Assembly (NCBI GenBank): GCA_029262735.1
Contig: JAJCYY010000013.1
Coordinates: 68,108 to 132,107 of the forward strand
Source: Chloroflexota bacterium
GTDB taxonomy: Bacteria > Chloroflexota > Dehalococcoidia > Lucifugimonadales > Lucifugimonadaceae
Direction: 5' to 3'
DNA: 64,000 nt
Below are positions 60,323 through 64,000 of this stretch, piece by piece. The notes below the pieces were generated by a model. That model had not been told where the DNA came from. It saw only the letters and a list, made by a program, of their open reading frames with translations, and did not search any database. Both the position numbers and the translations under genes were made by a program. Each line of letters begins with the position of its first letter. The stretch's first letter is position 1.

Positions 60323-60951
60323 AGGCCTGCGACCTCTGATATTTCCCCGGCTTCCTGGTCACCGGTACTCTCAGGCGTATCGAAAATCTGAGACAGGATT
60401 CTTGCCGTCGCTCCCCACACCACCATTCCGTTATGCGCATATGCACGAAGGTCACGGACGGTTCCGTCCCTTCTCAGTTGAATGCTGCGCCGCGTTGCGA
60501 TAGACGTAAACGTCTCCAGCGGGAAGGTCGCCACCTCTTCAACCTCATCAGCAGATGGATATATCTTCGCTGCCGGGTCGACCCATCCGGTGAACGGCCA
60601 CACCTGGAAGCGTGTTCCGACAGTTGTCACCGGTTCGAGCCCACCCCAGTATTCGATCGCATCGACCGGAATACCCATTTCCTCCTCGGTCTCCCGAAAT
60701 GCTGTCTGCAGCAGCCCGCCGTCGTGAGCCTCCCTGACACCTCCGGGGAACGCCCATTCACCCCGATGACTGCCGCGCTCTCTCGGTCGCCGCATCAGCA
60801 GGACCTCTGCTCTCTCATTCCTGATCGTGAACAGCACGAACACCGCTGCGGAGCGAGCCCTGGTGAATGACGGCTCCTCCGCGTTCACATGGCGAGACCG
60901 CAACATGGCCTCGTACGTTTCGATCAGCTGGCGGGCGCGATTGGAGCTCAA
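60319..60951 (-). CDS. Nudix hydrolase (CoA pyrophosphatase-like)
   Basis: The 210-residue product has the CoA-diphosphatase N-terminal region SFTRARSAAVFVLF and the Nudix box GGVREAHDGGLLQTAFRETEEEMGI (first part WAFPGGVREAHDGG). It lies between the MoxR-like and VWA genes, overlapping the latter by four bases, so it is co-transcribed. Likely hydrolyses CoA or acyl-CoA; the neighbour after next is CoaE, the last step of CoA synthesis. Confidence 0.82.
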   Translation of the reverse strand: MSSNRARQLIETYEAMLRSRHVNAEEPSFTRARSAAVFVLFTIRNERAEVLLMRRPRERGSHRGEWAFPGGVREAHDGGLLQTAFRETEEEMGIPVDAIEYWGGLEPVTTVGTRFQVWPFTGWVDPAAKIYPSADEVEEVATFPLETFTSIATRRSIQLRRDGTVRDLRAYAHNGMVVWGATARILSQIFDTPESTGDQEAGEISEVAGL

Positions 60952-60976
60952 ACCCTGTCTCTGTGAAGTCTGGTGC

Positions 60977-61858
60977 TTACGGGAATATCGACGTCACAAC
61001 CTCGTCAATGCTGCGCTGAATCTGTGGGTCGTCGGTGATGCCCCAGGTCACACCGACCTGGCATGCCCGCCGTGCTGAAATGCCTTCTTTGATGAGACGG
61101 CCTGCGTAGATGAGGACCCGTGTGCTGGCACCCTCTTCCAGCCCGTGCTCCCTCAGGTTGCGAATCTTGCTGCCAAGCCTCGCCAGCAACTCGGCATTGT
61201 TCTCATCAACACCGGACTCGTGAGCAATGATCTGCGTCTCACGCTCCTCATCCGGGAAGTCGAACTCAAGCGCCACGAAACGCTGACGAGTCGAGTGCTT
61301 GAGGTCCTTCATAGCGTTCTGATATCCGGGGTTGTATGACACAACCAGCAGGAAGCCGTCCGATGCTTCAATCACCTCACCGAGCTTGTCGATCGTCAGT
61401 GTGCGGCGGTGGTCTGTCAGCGGGTGAATGATGACAGTCGTGTCTTTGCGGGCTTCGACAACCTCGTCCAGGTAACAGATTCCACCGGCTTTCACAGCGC
61501 GTGTCAAAGGGCCATCGATCCAGCGCGTGCCATTGGAGTCCAGTAGATAACGTCCCACGAGGTCGCTTGCGGTCAGGTCCTCATGACATGCGACCGTGAC
61601 GAGTGGCAGGTGAACGGCGGACGCCTTTTCACCCTTGGTCTTCGACGGTTTTGACATGTTCTGGCCCAGCTTCCAGGACATGTACTCGACAAAACGAGTC
61701 TTACCTGTTCCCGTAGGACCCTTGAGCAAGACCGGGACCCGTTGCCTGTACGCCGCTTCGAAGACCTCTATCTCATCCGAGGTCGAGACGTAGAACGGCT
61801 CATTCTCAACCACGTACTCTTCAACCGGGATCTCACGGTATTCTTGCTTCGTCGTCAT
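60977..61858 (-). CDS. MoxR-type AAA+ ATPase, CbbQ/NorQ-like
   Basis: The 293-residue product has Walker A LLKGPTGTGKTRFVEYM, TVACHEDLTASDLVGRYLLD, Walker B ICYLDEVVEARKDTTVIIH, and LVVSYNPGYQNAMKDLKHSTRQRFVALEF (quoted in part as SYNPGYQNAMKDL), the CbbQ/NirQ/NorQ pattern. It partners with the VWA protein two genes downstream. Confidence 0.88.
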   Translation of the reverse strand: MTTKQEYREIPVEEYVVENEPFYVSTSDEIEVFEAAYRQRVPVLLKGPTGTGKTRFVEYMSWKLGQNMSKPSKTKGEKASAVHLPLVTVACHEDLTASDLVGRYLLDSNGTRWIDGPLTRAVKAGGICYLDEVVEARKDTTVIIHPLTDHRRTLTIDKLGEVIEASDGFLLVVSYNPGYQNAMKDLKHSTRQRFVALEFDFPDEERETQIIAHESGVDENNAELLARLGSKIRNLREHGLEEGASTRVLIYAGRLIKEGISARRACQVGVTWGITDDPQIQRSIDEVVTSIFP

Positions 61859-61928
61859 ATTCCCTTAGCCTTCTCTAGCCTAATTCTTCTGGTCTGGCCG
61901 GTGACTCAACGATATTGCCCCACCGAGA

Positions 61929-62531
61929 TTACCGAGCGGTGCCGGTTATCTGGTTCCAGGCCTCTTCAACACGGGCCTGAAGCTCTTCCAATGTTCCAGT
62001 ATTTTCGATCACTCGATCAGCCCGTGCCGCCTTCTCTTCAGCCGGCATCTGAGCGCTCATCCTCGCCCTGACCTGCTCCTCGCCGACACCATCCCGCCTA
62101 CGGACTCGTTCAACACTCGATCCTTCATCGGTCGTTACGGCCCAGACTTCGTCTACCAACCGTTCCCATCCGGCCTCTAGCAGAACCGCCGCCTCAATGA
62201 CAATCGCTTTTGGCTCGTCGGCTTCAGCGACTGATATCTCGTTCTCGATGACCGAAGCCATCACCGGCCACACCGCCTGTTCGAGCCGCTCACGCTGGCT
62301 TTCATCACCAAAAACGATCGCCGCCAGCGCTGCACGGTCGATCCGTTCGTCTTCGTCCAGGATCTCTTCGCCAAAGGTCTCGACAACGGCCTGGTGGCCA
62401 GGGTCTCCCGGCTCATATATCTGGCGGCTGATCCTGTCGGCGTAAATGACGACAGCACCCAACGATGCGAGGATGCTGGCGACCGCTCCTTTTCCAGAGC
62501 CGATTACGCCGGTGAGACCGATCTTGATCAT
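61929..62531 (-). CDS. coaE: Dephospho-CoA kinase
   Basis: The 200-residue product has the P-loop GLTGVIGSGKGAVASIL, GAVVIYADRISRQIY (DADxixR-like) and RVRRRDGVGEEQVRARMSAQ. It adds the 3'-phosphate of CoA. The P-loop ends GKG rather than GKS/T, a mild deviation worth noting but seen in some CoaE. Confidence 0.88.
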   Translation of the reverse strand: MIKIGLTGVIGSGKGAVASILASLGAVVIYADRISRQIYEPGDPGHQAVVETFGEEILDEDERIDRAALAAIVFGDESQRERLEQAVWPVMASVIENEISVAEADEPKAIVIEAAVLLEAGWERLVDEVWAVTTDEGSSVERVRRRDGVGEEQVRARMSAQMPAEEKAARADRVIENTGTLEELQARVEEAWNQITGTAR

Positions 62532-62674
62532 TCGTTAGCCTGAAACTTGTTCCAACCTGACTATTCTACACACTGTGTGGCGAACTCAATCACAAAAACC
62601 GGTTGCCTCGTAGTTGAATTCGCAATTCGAGTGCTAGCATCACATTGTTCAGCTACTCCGGGAACTATCTACAG

Positions 62675-64000
62675 ATGACCAGCAACGGCCACAACGAACA
62701 ACTCCGCTCAATCCCTTCGGTCGACGCCGTGCTGCGCGACACACAGATCGGCGCGCTTGCCGGTGCGTCGTCGCTTACGGCAATAACCAGGCTGGTGCGA
62801 GAAGCGACCGACGGCGCCCGCATTGCCGTGCTGAACGGTGCGGAAGCGCCGAACGTCGAACAGATCGCCAGGGTAGTTATGGCCCGCGCAGAGCGAACGT
62901 GGAGCAACTGGCCAGGCAGAGTTATCAATGCAACTGGAGTGGTGCTGCACACCAACCTCGGACGAGCACCATTGAGCGCCAACGCTGTCGAGGCAGCCGG
63001 TCACGCCGCTGCGGGCTACTCGGACCTGGAGTTCGACCTTGAGTCTGGAAAACGCGGTTCCCGCAACTCCCGCATTTCCCAGTTGACTGCAGACGTAACC
63101 GGCGCTGAGGCGGGGCTTGCGGTTAACAACAATGCGTCGGCAGTGCTGCTGGTCCTTAGCTCGATCGCCGAGGGTCGGGAAGTGATCGTCTCCCGCGGCG
63201 AGGCAGTGGAGATCGGCGGAGGGTTTCGCATCCCGGACGTGCTGAGCCGTTCTGGAGCAAATCTTGTCGAGGTAGGCACGACAAATCGAACCTATGCCAG
63301 CGACTACGCCGCCGCCATCACCGATCGGACCGCAGCGATTCTCAAGGTCCATCCCAGCAATTTCTTCGTCCAGGGATTCACTCACGCACCGGAGCTAGCT
63401 GAACTTGTCGCCGTTGGGCGTGATCACGACATTCCCGTGCTCAACGATCTTGGCTCCGGCACCCTGCTGGACACTCGTCGCTTCGGCATGGAGCGAGAGC
63501 CAACGGTCCAGGACTCGATCACCGACGGCGCGGCGCTCACGATGTTCTCGGGTGACAAGTTACTTGGCGGGCCGCAGGCCGGGATAGTCTGTGGGAAGCA
63601 GGAGCTGGTGGATCGCGTCGCCAGGCATCCGCTGGCGAGGGCCGTACGCATCGACAAGATGACGTTGGCCGCTCTAAGTGCGACCCTCCTGGCATATCTA
63701 AGGGAGAACGCCGAGACCGAGATTCCAATCTGGCGCATGATCTCGGCATCGGAGAAAGAGATTGAGGCGAGAGCAAAATGCTGGCTGGAAGCGGCAGGCT
63801 CGGGCGAGGTGAAACCGGGTCGCTCGACCGTAGGCGGTGGAAGCCTGCCAGGCGAAACCCTGCCGACATCGCTGCTGGCGATCACCCGAGAACGCGATGC
63901 TGAGAATCTCGCAGCCAATCTCCGTGCCGAAGATCCTCCCGTCATCGCAAGGATTCATGAGGGCGAACTGCTGCTCGATCCGCGCACAGTCCTACCGGAA
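62675..64000 (+). CDS. selA: L-seryl-tRNA(Sec) selenium transferase (partial, runs off the window)
   Basis: The 442 codons visible encode SelA: LRSIPSVDAVLRD, VINATGVVLHTNLGRAPLS, SDLEFDLESGKRGSR, VNNNASAVLLVL, SRGEAVEIGGGFRIPDVL, KVHPSNFFVQGFT, LNDLGSGTLLDTR and FSGDKLLGGPQAGIVCG with PLP-Lys295. It converts Ser-tRNA(Sec) to Sec-tRNA(Sec). No stop is reached by position 64,000, and about 20 residues should be missing at the C-terminus. It supports real selenocysteine use for the redoxin at 39,344; selB is probably just downstream. Confidence 0.95.
   Translation, partial: MTSNGHNEQLRSIPSVDAVLRDTQIGALAGASSLTAITRLVREATDGARIAVLNGAEAPNVEQIARVVMARAERTWSNWPGRVINATGVVLHTNLGRAPLSANAVEAAGHAAAGYSDLEFDLESGKRGSRNSRISQLTADVTGAEAGLAVNNNASAVLLVLSSIAEGREVIVSRGEAVEIGGGFRIPDVLSRSGANLVEVGTTNRTYASDYAAAITDRTAAILKVHPSNFFVQGFTHAPELAELVAVGRDHDIPVLNDLGSGTLLDTRRFGMEREPTVQDSITDGAALTMFSGDKLLGGPQAGIVCGKQELVDRVARHPLARAVRIDKMTLAALSATLLAYLRENAETEIPIWRMISASEKEIEARAKCWLEAAGSGEVKPGRSTVGGGSLPGETLPTSLLAITRERDAENLAANLRAEDPPVIARIHEGELLLDPRTVLPE

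Noticed and set aside
1-64000. CRISPR array or rRNA
   Set aside because: No regularly spaced identical repeats of 25-40 bases and no rRNA-like sequence were seen; the octamer cluster at 19,282-19,550 is irregularly spaced and on both strands.

Overview
The window has two parts: about 26 kb of an integrated virus-like element (1 to about 26,264) and about 37 kb of ordinary bacterial chromosome (26,416 to 64,000). The chromosomal genes (ThiL, TsaE/TsaB, MnmA, MutS, a membrane pyrophosphatase, GldA/F/G-like ABC genes, a NorQ/NorD-like pair, a selenium pathway) and the moderately high GC suggest a free-living bacterium. I lean towards Chloroflexota of the SAR202/Dehalococcoidia type, but no rRNA is present and this is an inference.

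Element, left arm (1-14,097, plus strand): a compact late operon. It encodes a large polyvalent protein with a RadC-type JAB domain and a ddrB/ParB-like domain, a second stand-alone JAB protein, a probable double jelly-roll major capsid protein, several small membrane proteins, and apparent surface proteins (a glycine-rich protein, a Kelch-like propeller, a beta-rich spike-like protein). I see no HK97-type genes (terminase, portal, tail tape measure). This fits an internal-membrane, tailless virus of the PRD1/adenovirus lineage, but larger than typical tectiviruses or corticoviruses. The peptide A-x-M-[A/G]-Q-[D/E/G] occurs eight times in four of these proteins and falls between the modules of the polyvalent protein, as a processing or sorting signal would.

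Element, centre (14,069-18,335, minus strand, visibly more AT-rich): cargo. It holds a small unknown protein, a HAD phosphatase, and a three-gene operon (69-aa protein, SMC/Rad50-like ATPase with zinc hook and C-terminal zinc ribbon, two-helix membrane protein) that looks like an undescribed or poorly described defence cassette.

Element, right arm (18,474-26,155, minus strand): a serine resolvase, a 45-bp inverted repeat enclosing ten copies of an 8-mer (candidate origin or res site), an AAA+/SF3-like helicase, a PrimPol-type primase with a CHC2 zinc finger, a PolX-like nucleotidyltransferase, small zinc-binding proteins and a tyrosine integrase. The element abuts the 3' end of a tRNA-Lys(CTT) gene, the probable attachment site; a 5' half of a second tRNA-Lys lies next to it. 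The other end of the element lies left of the window.

Chromosome (26,416-64,000): thiL-tsaE-tsaB, ndk, rsfS/mnmA (divergent), rnhB-yraN, thiE, hppA, NAD salvage (pncB/pncA convergent), mutS, cysteine desulfurase, a GldA-GldF-GldG-DUF4340 transporter operon, cinA, a coaE/NorQ/Nudix/NorD-like minus-strand group, and selA running off the right edge. A lipoprotein peroxiredoxin-like gene at 39,344 has an in-frame TGA exactly where the active-site cysteine belongs, followed by a SECIS-like hairpin; together with selA this makes it a selenoprotein rather than a broken gene.
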